DNA of 64,000 nucleotides from an uncultured Ruminococcus sp. (lineage in GTDB: Bacteria; Bacillota; Clostridia; Oscillospirales; Ruminococcaceae): the NCBI GenBank assembly GCA_947629455.1, contig CANRDT010000003.1, positions 31,183 to 95,182 of the forward strand, given 5' to 3'. How positions within the stretch are numbered: position 1 is the first letter of the stretch; each line of letters opens with the position of its first letter. Position numbers and translations under genes: made by a program. This document shows, one piece after another, positions 26,094-34,455 of the stretch. The notes below the pieces were generated by a model. It made no database searches and was not told where the DNA came from. It saw nothing but the letters and a program-made list of their open reading frames with translations.

Positions 26094-26384
26094 ATGAACG
26101 GCGAGCTTGTTTCCCTGCTTGTAAAACTTGCGGCAGGCAGTCTTATAATAATGGCTGTTATCGCGTTCGCGTGCATTATCACGCCGAAGATCGCCGCCGC
26201 TTTGATAAAACGCTTTCCAAAGCTGCGCGAAAGTCCCGAAAGGGTGGACAGTGAAATTTCAGCCGGGACAGGTCCTTCGGTCAAAGGTCCTTATGACGCC
26301 CAGCAAGAGGAATACGACCTGAACTATAAGATATACAATAAAGACATATATGGAGTTGAATTCAGACATGGCAAAGAAAAATGA
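26094..26384 (+). CDS. 96-residue single-helix membrane protein, unknown
   Basis: From ATG 26094: one membrane helix (about 7-33), a basic stretch ([13 protein letters not shown]), then a polar C-terminus with Tyr-rich [22 protein letters not shown] lies 13 bases before the ATG, rather far; AGGT is closer. It overlaps proS by 17 bases and shares its promoter. No family recognised. Confidence 0.6.
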   Translation: MNGELVSLLVKLAAGSLIIMAVIAFACIITPKIAAALIKRFPKLRESPERVDSEISAGTGPSVKGPYDAQQEEYDLNYKIYNKDIYGVEFRHGKEK

Positions 26385-27813
26385 AAAAATGGTCGATGCT
26401 ATCACGTCAATGGACGAGGATTTCGCAAAGTGGTACACCGACATCTGCAAAAAAGCCGAACTTATCGAATACACAAGCGTAAAGGGCTGTATGGTCATAC
26501 GCCCCTACGGCTACGCTATATGGGAAAATATTCAGAAAATTCTTGACGATTCGTTCAAGCAGCTGGGACATGAAAACGTGTGTATGCCGATGTTTATCCC
26601 GGAAAGCCTGCTCAATAAGGAAAAAGATCACGTCGAAGGATTTGCTCCCGAAGTTGCGTGGGTAACGCACGGCGGCTCGGAAAAGCTGGAGGAAAGGCTC
26701 TGCGTGCGTCCGACCTCCGAAACGCTCTTCTGCGAACATTATGCAAATATAGTACATTCCTACCGCGATCTGCCAAAGCTTTACAATCAGTGGGTATCCG
26801 TTGTAAGGTGGGAAAAGACTACCCGTCCTTTCCTCAGATCGAGAGAGTTCCTCTGGCAGGAGGGTCACACGATCCACGCCACCGCCGAGGAAGCTATCGA
26901 AGAGACTGAGAGAATGCTCAACTGCTATGCGGATTTCTGCGAAAGATCGCTCGCGATACCCGTTGTGAAAGGCAAAAAGACCGAAAGCGACAAATTCGCC
27001 GGAGCAGTTTCCACCTACGCTATCGAGGCGCTTATGCACGACGGAAAGGCTCTTCAGGCAGGAACGTCCCACTATTTCGGCGACGGATTTGCCAAGGCTT
27101 TCGGTATCCAGTACACCAATAAAGAAAATAAGCTTGCATATCCTCACCAGACTTCATGGGGAGTTACCACAAGGCTTATCGGCGCGATAATTATGACACA
27201 CGGCGACGATAACGGTCTTGCCCTTCCGCCTGCCGTTGCGCCAATTCAGGCGGTGATAATCCCCGTAGCTCAGTTTAAAGAGGGCGTGCTCGATAAGGCG
27301 AAAGAGCTGCTTGACCGACTTCTCTCGGTAGGTATCCGCGCCAAGCTGGACGATTCTGACAATTCTCCCGGCTGGAAATTTGCTGAATATGAAATGAAAG
27401 GCGTTCCTCTCAGGATAGAGATAGGTCCCAAGGATATAGAGAACGATCAGTGTGTAATGGTGACGCGTCACAACAGGGAAAAGTCATTTATCCCTCTTGA
27501 CGATCTGGAAACTGCGGCTGCGGCAAAGCTGCTTGAAGTACGCGACGGTCTGTATGAAAAAGCGCTTGAAAACCGACAGAGGAGAACATATCAGTGCAAA
27601 ACCATGGAAGAGATCACTGCCGTACTCGAAAGCAAGGGCGACGGATTTGTCGAGGCTATGTGGTGCGGCGACGAGGCTTGCGAGGACAAGGTCAAGGAGA
27701 TGACGGGCGTCGGATCAAGGTGCATACCCTTTGAACAGCACGAGATCTCGGACAAATGCGTCTGCTGCGGCAAGCCTGCAAAGCATATGGTGCTCTGGGG
27801 CAAGGCATACTGA
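26368..27813 (+). CDS. proS: Prolyl-tRNA synthetase, short (eukaryote/archaeal-like) type
   Basis: 481 residues from ATG 26368 (an in-frame ATG lies six codons upstream). Charges tRNA-Pro. Class II core: VRPTSETLF, the [14 protein letters not shown] motif 2 region, [17 protein letters not shown] motif 3. No editing INS domain; after the anticodon-binding domain comes the extra C-terminal Zn-binding domain ([12 protein letters not shown]..., CVCCGK) typical of ProS type 3. Many Clostridia carry this type. Upstream membrane protein overlaps it; a stem-loop follows. Confidence 0.96.
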   Translation: MAKKNEKMVDAITSMDEDFAKWYTDICKKAELIEYTSVKGCMVIRPYGYAIWENIQKILDDSFKQLGHENVCMPMFIPESLLNKEKDHVEGFAPEVAWVTHGGSEKLEERLCVRPTSETLFCEHYANIVHSYRDLPKLYNQWVSVVRWEKTTRPFLRSREFLWQEGHTIHATAEEAIEETERMLNCYADFCERSLAIPVVKGKKTESDKFAGAVSTYAIEALMHDGKALQAGTSHYFGDGFAKAFGIQYTNKENKLAYPHQTSWGVTTRLIGAIIMTHGDDNGLALPPAVAPIQAVIIPVAQFKEGVLDKAKELLDRLLSVGIRAKLDDSDNSPGWKFAEYEMKGVPLRIEIGPKDIENDQCVMVTRHNREKSFIPLDDLETAAAAKLLEVRDGLYEKALENRQRRTYQCKTMEEITAVLESKGDGFVEAMWCGDEACEDKVKEMTGVGSRCIPFEQHEISDKCVCCGKPAKHMVLWGKAY

Positions 27814-27842
27814 CGGCGCAGCTCAGTCAGAGAATAATTAAA

Positions 27843-27872
27843 CGCCGGTATCCGTATTTTTCGGGTGCCGGC
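27843..27872 (+). terminator. Probable terminator after proS
   Basis: Stem gccggtatccg / cgggtgccggc with a 6-base loop; the T run after it is short and broken, so strength is uncertain. Confidence 0.55.
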
Positions 27873-28026
27873 TTTGCTGTGATATGCATTTTTGGTATCT
27901 GTGTATAAACTGTAATTGATATGTGAACCGCGCGAATTTTTATTATGTAAATTGCCCACATATCTGTAAAAACGCTCGTCGGATATGTGTAATTTAATGA
28001 TTTTTTGCAGGATTCATCAAAACGAC

Positions 28027-28055
28027 TTGCAAAATTCGCCGCAAAGGTATAAAAT
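28027..28055 (+). promoter_or_regulatory. Promoter for the aminotransferase gene
   Basis: TTGCAA (28027-28032), 17 bases, TAAAAT (28050-28055), 60 bases before the ATG. Confidence 0.65.
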
Positions 28056-28115
28056 AAATAAGGAACAATAATTTTCTGCCCGTCTGCGGCGGAATAAAAC
28101 TGGAGGATATTTGTT

Positions 28116-29402
28116 ATGCTGATGTCTGAAATGAACAGGGAACAGCTTGAAAATTTTTTGAAAGACGAAAGATCGCAGTATGAGGAGTACAAATCGCTCG
28201 GTCTTGATCTCAATATGGCAAGAGGCAAGCCTTCGTCCGAGCAGCTCGATCTGGCGATGAAAATGCTCGCCGCGGTAAACAGCTACGATAAGGATTACAA
28301 GGCGAGCGACGGAACGGATTGCCGCAATTACGGCGGTCTGGACGGTATCATCGACGCCAAGAATCTTTTCGCGTCAATGCTCGGCGTATCTGCCGACGAG
28401 ATAATCGTTTGCGGAAACTCCAGTCTGAACATTATGTACGATATGATCGCAAGGTGCATTATCTTCGGCGTGGACGGCAAGCAGAAACCGTGGAAGGACT
28501 ATGAAAAGATCAAATGGCTCTGCCCTGCTCCGGGATATGACCGCCACTTTGCAATATGCGAAAGCTTCGGCATAGAGATGATAACCGTCCCTATGAACGA
28601 CGAAGGTCCCGATATGGATATGATAGAAAAGCTGGTAGAGCAGGACGATACGATAAAGGGTATCTGGTGCGTTCCGATGTATTCAAATCCCACGGGCATA
28701 ACATATTCGGACGAAGTGGTGAGACGCTTTGCCGCACTTAAACCAAAAGCCAAGGATTTCCGGATATTCTGGGACAACGCTTACTGCATACATCACCTCA
28801 CCGACAAGCCCGATACTCTGCTGAATCTCCTTGACGAGTGCAAGAAAAACGGCACGGAGGATATGGTCTATATGTTCGCTTCCACCTCAAAGATAACATT
28901 TGCAGGCGGCGGCGTAGCGGTTATGGCGGCGTCGGTAAAGAACGTCGAGTACATCAAGTCGCTGATGACGGTGCAGACTATCGGATATGACAAGATCAAT
29001 CAGTTAAGACACGCTAAATTTTTCGGTAACTATTACGGACTTATGTCGCAAATGGAAAAGCACAGGGCGATAATCGCTCCCAAATTCGACGCGGTGCTTG
29101 ACGCTCTTGACAGTGAGATCAAACCGCTCGGTATAGGCGAATACAAAAGACCGAACGGCGGATATTTCATAAGCTTTAACACCATTGACGGCTGCGCCAA
29201 AAAGGTCGTCAGTCTGTGCAGGGACGCAGGCGTTACGCTTACGGACGCAGGCGCGACTTATCCCTACGGCAAAGATCCGCACGACAGCAACATAAGGATC
29301 GCGCCCACTCTGCCGCCTGTTGACGAGCTTGTAAGCGCGATGAAGATATTCGTATGTGCCGTAAAGATCGCCAGCGCGGAAAAAATGCTTGAAAGCAAGT
29401 AA
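28116..29402 (+). CDS. PLP-dependent aminotransferase, aspartate aminotransferase subgroup Ic-like
   Basis: 428 residues. The fold type I features are seen at GNSSLNIMYD (phosphate cup region), PAPGYDRHF, VPMYSNPTG, IFWDNAYCIHHL and the PLP Lys in ASTSKITFAGGG; the C-terminal Arg in NIRIAPTLPP binds the substrate carboxylate. The extended N-terminus (LGLDLNMARGKPSSEQLDL) and those variants of the motifs fit the Pfam family of aspartate aminotransferases related to MocR (subgroup Ic) rather than classical AspC. GGAGG stands 9 bases before ATG 28116. Monocistronic. Confidence 0.88.
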   Translation: MLMSEMNREQLENFLKDERSQYEEYKSLGLDLNMARGKPSSEQLDLAMKMLAAVNSYDKDYKASDGTDCRNYGGLDGIIDAKNLFASMLGVSADEIIVCGNSSLNIMYDMIARCIIFGVDGKQKPWKDYEKIKWLCPAPGYDRHFAICESFGIEMITVPMNDEGPDMDMIEKLVEQDDTIKGIWCVPMYSNPTGITYSDEVVRRFAALKPKAKDFRIFWDNAYCIHHLTDKPDTLLNLLDECKKNGTEDMVYMFASTSKITFAGGGVAVMAASVKNVEYIKSLMTVQTIGYDKINQLRHAKFFGNYYGLMSQMEKHRAIIAPKFDAVLDALDSEIKPLGIGEYKRPNGGYFISFNTIDGCAKKVVSLCRDAGVTLTDAGATYPYGKDPHDSNIRIAPTLPPVDELVSAMKIFVCAVKIASAEKMLESK

Positions 29403-29463
29403 CTATCATTACACAGATATTCCCCCGTCTTACAGCAAGGCGGAGGATCTTTAATAAAAATAG

Positions 29464-29498
29464 ACGTCCGTTTTTATCGTGAAACGGACGTTTTTCTA
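29464..29498 (+). terminator. Terminator after the aminotransferase gene
   Basis: Stem acgtccgttt / aaacggacgt with an 8-base loop, then TTTTCT. Confidence 0.85.
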
Positions 29499-29559
29499 TT
29501 AAAAATCAAATTTAAAAATTCAAAGCAAACATTATTTAATGATAGTATATTTCACTGAA

Positions 29560-29779
29560 TCAGACAGATTTTTTGTTATTTTTCTTCGCCGCAGGCAATA
29601 ATTCAATGGTATATTCTCCGCCAACGGCGGAGTCCTCCCGGACTGGGCAATGCGCCCTCCACACCGTGCGGAGCGTTCTAACCTTGGAAATCGTGCGGTT
29701 AAGAATTTTGACATTGTGCTTTTATTCCCAACAAGCGGGAAAATAACAGTTTTCAGAAAGTTCAAAATTGATTTCAGTG
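29560..29779. repeat. Mosaic subfamily A element
   Basis: Has the tatattctccgccaacggcgg hairpin, the cggactgggcaatgcgccc module shared with 20035 and 8080, and the right end ttcagaaagttcaaaattgatttcagtg. No left terminus or duplication is recognised. Lies between the terminator of the aminotransferase and the convergent oadB. Confidence 0.65.
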
Positions 29780-29801
29780 GGGATCGTCGATGTGAGGTTT
29801 A

Positions 29802-31043
29802 TTATACCTTGATGATACTAAGCAGTACGCCTGCGGCGACCGCCGAACCGATAACGCCTGCAACGTTCGGTCCCATAGCGTGCATAAGCAGATAGTTGGT
29901 AGGCACTTCCTCCTGTCCGACCTTCTGCGAAACACGCGCCGCCATCGGCACTGCGGAAACGCCGGCAGAACCGATCAGGGGATTGATCTTTCCGCCCGAA
30001 ACAAGATACATAACTTTGCCGAGCAGAACGCCGCAGGCAGTACCGATCGAAAACGCAATAACGCCGAGCAGTATGACCTCTCCGAACTGAATGGTAAGTA
30101 TCTTGTCGGCTCTCGTGGTCGCGCCGACGGAAACTCCAAGGAAGATCGTGATGATATTCATAAGCTCGTTCTGAGCCGTCTTAGCTATACGGTCGCAGCA
30201 GCCGCTCTCTTTGAGCAGATTGCCGAACATAAGCATACCGACCAGCGGAGCGGCAGAGGGTATCATCAGCGAAATGATTATCGTAACAAGTATCGGGAAA
30301 ATGAGCTTTTCGACTTTAGATACCTGCCTGAGCTGTCCCATAACCACCGAACGTTCCTTTTTGGTGGTGAGTGCGCGCATTATCGGAGGCTGGATTATAG
30401 GGACGAGCGCCATATAAGTATACGCCGCAAGCGCGATAGTACCGACGCCGATGTTATCCGTCTTGGAAAGCAGTCTTGACGAAACATATATCGCGGTAGG
30501 ACCGTCAGCGCCGCCGATTATCGCAATAGAACCACATTCCGCCGCGCTCATACCGAGTACAGCCGCGCCAATGAATGTAAAGAATATACCGCCCTGCGCC
30601 GCCGCACCGAGCAGAAAGCTCTTCGGATTGGCTATCAGCGGACCAAAGTCGGTCATTGCGCCAATGCCGAGGAAGATAAGCGGAGGATATATCTGCAACT
30701 TGACGCCCATATACAGTATATCGAGCAATCCGCCGTGCTGTAGTATACGCCCGTAATCAATGTAATGATCGTTTACCGCGCCGCTGCTCTCGGTGATAGT
30801 ACCGTAGTCCCAGAACTCGGGGTGATACATCTCCGCATACGGAAGATTGGTGAGCAGCATACCGAAAGAGATCGGCAAAAGCAGCAGCGGCTCAAATCCC
30901 TTGGCGATAGCCAGATACATAAAAACAAAGGAAATAAGTATCATTATTATATTTTTCCAGCCGCCGTCCACAAGGAAACCCGCTATGCCGGACTGACGGG
31001 CAAGGTCTGCCAATGTTTCTAAAAAGCTTGTAATAATGCCCAT
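29802..31043 (-). CDS. oadB: Na+-translocating carboxylic acid decarboxylase, beta subunit
   Basis: 413 residues, about ten membrane segments. This is the membrane subunit that decarboxylates carboxybiotin and pumps Na+ out in oxaloacetate, methylmalonyl-CoA or glutaconyl-CoA decarboxylases. Diagnostic blocks are seen: IGAMTDFGPLIANP (with the Asp of the conserved region IIIa), IIGGADGPTAIY and VSVGATT, then SGGKINPLIGSAGVSAVP. AAAGGACAG ahead of the ATG. It follows the gamma subunit by 51 bases. The alpha (carboxyltransferase) and biotin-carrier subunits are not in the window, so the substrate cannot be named; the symbol is used for the family. Confidence 0.95.
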   Translation of the reverse strand: MGIITSFLETLADLARQSGIAGFLVDGGWKNIIMILISFVFMYLAIAKGFEPLLLLPISFGMLLTNLPYAEMYHPEFWDYGTITESSGAVNDHYIDYGRILQHGGLLDILYMGVKLQIYPPLIFLGIGAMTDFGPLIANPKSFLLGAAAQGGIFFTFIGAAVLGMSAAECGSIAIIGGADGPTAIYVSSRLLSKTDNIGVGTIALAAYTYMALVPIIQPPIMRALTTKKERSVVMGQLRQVSKVEKLIFPILVTIIISLMIPSAAPLVGMLMFGNLLKESGCCDRIAKTAQNELMNIITIFLGVSVGATTRADKILTIQFGEVILLGVIAFSIGTACGVLLGKVMYLVSGGKINPLIGSAGVSAVPMAARVSQKVGQEEVPTNYLLMHAMGPNVAGVIGSAVAAGVLLSIIKV

Positions 31044-31094
31044 TAAAGATCCACTGTCCTTTCAAAATAAAATGCTGTGTTCAATTGCCCATTG

Positions 31095-31541
31095 TCAGAA
31101 CTGACGCGTATTTTCGGCAATACCTGCGCTCGCCCACACACTGCGCGAGGGCTTTGCGTTCTTTACGCTGCGCAGAACAAGCTTTTTGCCGCTTTGAGCA
31201 CTCATTGCAGCTACTGCGGCAGCTATCACGGCGACTATCTCATCGCTTATGCCGTCCTCAATCTCCATTGGCGCGGCAGGCGCTGACCGGGCGCTGTTTT
31301 CAGCCTCTTTGCGGGTATTCTCCGCTGCCGCCTCAGCCTCCGCCTTGATCTTAGCCGCCTTCTTGTCGTTTATATTTTTAAAGATAAGACCGTATAACGT
31401 AACAAACAGTATAAGCAGAATAAGTCCTATAAAAACAACTACCAGTCCGGTAATGACCACCGAAGAGACCGTTCCCGCATCGAGATGACGATCCGTACCC
31501 TTTAACAGCAGCTGCGCAACATCATTAAAACACCGATCCAT
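31095..31541 (-). CDS. oadG: Na+-decarboxylase gamma subunit (OadG family)
   Basis: 148 residues: an extracellular start, one membrane helix (about 26-50, SVVITGLVVVFIGLILLILF), an Ala/Lys/Glu-rich cytoplasmic stalk (KAAKIKAEAEAAAENTRKEAE region), then the ISDEIVAVIAAAVAAM block found in OadG/MmdD-like proteins. The gamma subunit holds the alpha and beta subunits together. First gene of the pair; its promoter is consensus-like. Confidence 0.88.
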   Translation of the reverse strand: MDRCFNDVAQLLLKGTDRHLDAGTVSSVVITGLVVVFIGLILLILFVTLYGLIFKNINDKKAAKIKAEAEAAAENTRKEAENSARSAPAAPMEIEDGISDEIVAVIAAAVAAMSAQSGKKLVLRSVKNAKPSRSVWASAGIAENTRQF

Positions 31542-31647
31542 ACCGCTACCCCTTTATATTAAGAATAATTTGCGATCTTTAAAGACAGTCGGAAACGTCC
31601 GCTGCAGATCGCCGACAAGAGCAGAAATACTCTTCCCAATCATATTA

Positions 31648-31676
31648 ATTATACACTATTCCCGTGCGGAATACAA
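31648..31676 (-). promoter_or_regulatory. Promoter for oadG-oadB
   Basis: Minus strand: TTGTAT (31671-31676), 17 bases, TATAAT (31648-31653). It points away from the mscS promoter about 90 bases to the right. Confidence 0.8.
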
Positions 31677-31766
31677 GACCGGTAACAATATTTTCAAATG
31701 TTTTTGACGTTTTTTTCATATCCGCGGAAAAAATAGCTTTATGTCAGGAAATTTACAAATAAAGCA

Positions 31767-31794
31767 TTGCAATTTTCAGAGAGTGTGCTACAAT
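31767..31794 (+). promoter_or_regulatory. Promoter for mscS
   Basis: TTGCAA (31767-31772), 16 bases, TACAAT (31789-31794), 49 bases before the GTG start. Confidence 0.7.
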
Positions 31795-31843
31795 TATATT
31801 CAGATACACCTGCCATAAATTTTTGTTTTCGGAGGCGCTTGCG

Positions 31844-32659
31844 GTGACGGATAAACTTCTTGAAAAGCTTGAACAGTTCATGCCTGTACTCATCTCTGCG
31901 GTGATCGTTTTCATGATCGGCGCGACGGTGATAAAGCTGCTCACAAAGGGACTGGCTAAGGCTCTTAAACGCAGTAAGGTAGACCCAACGGCGCACGACT
32001 TTCTCGTTTCGCTCGTGCGTTCGCTTATGTATGTGCTGCTCGTGATAATCGTGCTTTCTATGCTGAGCGTGCCTATGACATCTATCATAGCAACGCTGAG
32101 CGCAGCAGGACTTGCAATAGGTCTTGCACTGCAAAGCAGCCTTTCAAACGTTGCGGGCGGATTTATCATAATGTTCTCGCAGCCGTTCCACGCCGGAGAT
32201 TTTGTCGAAATAAACGGCGTTACGGGTACGGTGACGGGTATAACCGTGCTTTATACCAGACTGCTCACCATTGACAACAAGGCTGTCCTTATCCCAAACG
32301 GAACGGTCTCCGCGTCCACGATAATCAATTACACACAAGAGGATCTGCGGCGGCTGGATATGCGCTTTTCAATAGATTACAAGGCGGATCACCGCCTTGC
32401 CCAACAGCTTGTTTATCAGGTGCTTGAAAACGAACCTCTCGCCCTTGATTCGCCCGATCCGCCCTCCGTAGTAATGTGCGAACACAGCGCAAGTGCCATA
32501 AAGCTGCTTGCCAAAGTATGGGTGAAGTCGGACAAATACTGGGAGCTCAACTATTCCCTGCTTGAAAAGGTCAAGGACGCATTTGACAAAAACGGAATAA
32601 GTATTCCCTACGACCAGCTTGACGTACATATTTCCTCCGACCCCGACGGCGAATCATAA
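31844..32659 (+). CDS. mscS: Small-conductance mechanosensitive channel
   Basis: 271 residues from GTG 31844, which has GGAGG 8 bases before it (an upstream TTG at 31823 would place that ribosome site inside the gene). Three membrane segments, the third reading ATLSAAGLAIGLALQSSLSNVAGG, the Gly/Ala-packed pore helix of MscS; then the beta domain FHAGDFVEINGVTGTVTGI, with LLIPNGTV-like VLIPNGTV, and the C-terminal alpha/beta domain. Opens on membrane tension to release solutes in hypo-osmotic shock. Confidence 0.95.
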   Translation: MTDKLLEKLEQFMPVLISAVIVFMIGATVIKLLTKGLAKALKRSKVDPTAHDFLVSLVRSLMYVLLVIIVLSMLSVPMTSIIATLSAAGLAIGLALQSSLSNVAGGFIIMFSQPFHAGDFVEINGVTGTVTGITVLYTRLLTIDNKAVLIPNGTVSASTIINYTQEDLRRLDMRFSIDYKADHRLAQQLVYQVLENEPLALDSPDPPSVVMCEHSASAIKLLAKVWVKSDKYWELNYSLLEKVKDAFDKNGISIPYDQLDVHISSDPDGES

Positions 32660-32663
32660 TGCC

Positions 32664-32873
32664 CAAGGAGTTCAGTTTTGAAATTTTGTGTAAGCGTTTT
32701 TTATCTTAGGTAATTGGCAGCTTTTTTGGTTATTTTTCCTCCGCCGCAGGCGGAGGAAAAATAATTTAATGGTATATTCTCCGCTGTTAGCGGAGAATAT
32801 ACACCAAAAGCCGACTATTATCCGAAAATGGAGAGAAAACAGCTTTCAGAAAGTCCAAAAATTGATTTCCGTG
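32664..32873. repeat. MITE-like element, subfamily A
   Basis: 210 bases; starts caaggagttcagtttt, ends aaaaattgatttccgtg. Two hairpins: ttatttttcctccgcc/ggcggaggaaaaataa and gtatattctccgct/agcggagaatatac. Flanking 9-mers cataatgcc (32655-32663, starting inside the mscS stop region) and tatactgcc (32874-32882) match at 7 of 9. Confidence 0.75.
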
Positions 32874-32933
32874 TATACTGCCCGACAAAATAACACCGCG
32901 CCATATGACACGGTGTTTTTTGTTATGCGTTTT

Positions 32934-33182
32934 CTACCCCTGCTCGTTCATAATGAACTTGTTTACTTCGTATTCGTTCGCCGGACGCTGTGTGCCTGAC
33001 GGCGCATAAAGATTTTCAAGCTTGCTCAGCTGATCTGTCATTCGCAGCTCGCCGTCCAGCACTGACAGAACAGCGTCTGCGCATTTTCCGCCTGCCAACT
33101 CCGAATACGCTTTACAATGCTCCCCTGCCGCATTTTTAAGCAGTTCTCTTGCATCTCGTATCATTCTGATGTTCTCGTTCAT
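32934..33182 (-). CDS. 82-residue helical protein, unknown
   Basis: Mostly alpha-helical: MNENIRMIRDARELLKNAAGEH, then a Cys-containing helix (GGKCADAVLSVLDGELRMTDQL) and a polar end. GGGCGAAGAA stands before the ATG. No membrane segment. It lies 31 bases after another small helical gene of the same strand, and both look like structural rather than enzymatic proteins. No family recognised. Confidence 0.6.
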   Translation of the reverse strand: MNENIRMIRDARELLKNAAGEHCKAYSELAGGKCADAVLSVLDGELRMTDQLSKLENLYAPSGTQRPANEYEVNKFIMNEQG

Positions 33183-33213
33183 TTCTTCGCCCTCTTATCC
33201 GTAAATGCCGCGC

Positions 33214-33426
33214 TCAGCTTTCGCCGTCGCTTTGCAGCGACTTTAACAGCTTTTGCTTGTGATTTCGCGCCGACGCGCACATTTTCTGAAAAGCCTCCCT
33301 CAACTGCGGATCCTGCGCCTGCTTTGAAAAATACCCGAACCTGAATATAAGATCGTTCTGTACCTGCGTCAGATTCTTGATCTCGTTAAATTCTCGCGCC
33401 GTAGCTTTGCTCTCACTTGCTCCCAT
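33214..33426 (-). CDS. 70-residue helical protein, possibly coat-related
   Basis: From ATG 33426 (AAGGTGG upstream, about 10 bases). Two helices: EFNEIKNLTQVQNDLIFRFGYFSKQAQDP and LREAFQKMCASARNHKQKLLKSL. The spacing of a Gln/Asp-rich helix, a Phe-Tyr turn and a His near the end recalls the ferritin-like bundle of CotF-type spore coat proteins, but it is too short to be sure. Likely co-transcribed with the gene at 32934. Confidence 0.55.
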   Translation of the reverse strand: MGASESKATAREFNEIKNLTQVQNDLIFRFGYFSKQAQDPQLREAFQKMCASARNHKQKLLKSLQSDGES

Positions 33427-33592
33427 AATTCTTTTGCCACCTTTCGGGAAATATTCGCTGTTCCTATTTCTTCCCCAAAAAGCGGAAAATATTCTTAATA
33501 GATCATCTTTTTTGGGATATACCTTTCTTCTTCGGCGGAGTCTTTCTTGAAAAAAGATGATTCCCATAACTTCTTTTTAAAGCCTTAATATT

Positions 33593-33738
33593 TTTTTGCG
33601 AGAGGTGCAGTAAATCTGACAGAATGACAAATTTGCCTTTTTGAAAACTTCTGAAAGAAATGTACCTCTCGCGAAAAAATCATTTAAAGTTTTAGGAAGG
33701 GGTTCGGGGGATAACCCTTTTTCAAAAGGGTTTCCCCC
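33593..33738. other. Two inverted repeats in the gap before comF
   Basis: First, tttttgcgagaggtgca (33593-33609) pairs with tgtacctctcgcgaaaaa (33661-33678), with a loop of about 50 bases. Second, ggggga.aaccctttt / aaaaggg.ttccccc (33706-33738), a compact hairpin that may end the comF transcript. The remaining bases of the 350-base gap show no gene. Confidence 0.55.
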
Positions 33739-33777
33739 GAGAAGGAAAGATGTACCCCCAAGAAGGAGTATCTCATC

Positions 33778-34455
33778 TCACTTGATTTCCGTGCGGCAGA
33801 TAGATACTGCGGCAACGTGATCTGCGCCGATAGATCTGAGCAGTTCTGCACATTTTGAGATAGTCGAACCGGTAGTGATAACGTCATCGCAGATGAGAAT
33901 ATTCTTCCCTTTGACGTCCGTGTGCTTTCGCCTTAACGAATAAAGATCTCCCACAAATTCGGCGCGTTCCTTTGCATTGAGCGAGTGCTGGTGCTGCCTG
34001 GAAAAATGCTGTTTAAGTATGGAAAAGTCGCACTTTATCCCCGCCGCCTTGCCGAGTTTGCGCGCGATAAGCTCCGCCTGATTCCAACCCCTTGCCCACG
34101 CCTTTATCTTCAACATCGGCACGGCGGTTATCAGATCGGGTGAAAAGTCAAGCTCACCGAGCTTGTCCGCTATGCTTTGCGCCGAATATATCGCAAATTT
34201 CTTTCCGACGCCGTTTTTAAGTGTCATAATACCGCCTTTGGCAGGCTCGTCATACCTGTAGAGCCATATGCAGCCGTCCGTATTCGCAGGAGGCGGATAC
34301 TCTTTGCCGCGCCTTTTTGCAAGGGAATCAAGACCCTCCCGACATTTTTCACAGAACATCTGATCCCAACGGAGCAGCTTGCCGCAGCAGGGACAGCAAT
34401 TCGGAATGATAATATCTATCCAGTAATTCTTATTCAAAAACCTGCTGCTCTTCAA
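33778..34455 (-). CDS. comFC: ComF-family phosphoribosyltransferase-like protein
   Basis: 225 residues. N-terminal zinc-ribbon with CCPCCGK and FCEKCREGL, followed by a type I PRTase fold: VPMLKIKAWARGWNQAELIARKLGK and the PRPP-binding loop ICDDVITTGST. In naturally competent bacteria ComFC helps move single-stranded DNA into the cytoplasm. Starts 26 bases inside the end of recD2, so the two are translationally coupled, which fits a shared DNA-handling job. Confidence 0.92.
   Translation of the reverse strand: MKSSRFLNKNYWIDIIIPNCCPCCGKLLRWDQMFCEKCREGLDSLAKRRGKEYPPPANTDGCIWLYRYDEPAKGGIMTLKNGVGKKFAIYSAQSIADKLGELDFSPDLITAVPMLKIKAWARGWNQAELIARKLGKAAGIKCDFSILKQHFSRQHQHSLNAKERAEFVGDLYSLRRKHTDVKGKNILICDDVITTGSTISKCAELLRSIGADHVAAVSICRTEIK

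Noticed and set aside
25940..26368. T-box leader before proS
   Set aside because: The transcript starts near 26053, with a coding gene directly after it; no T-box sequence or antiterminator is visible.
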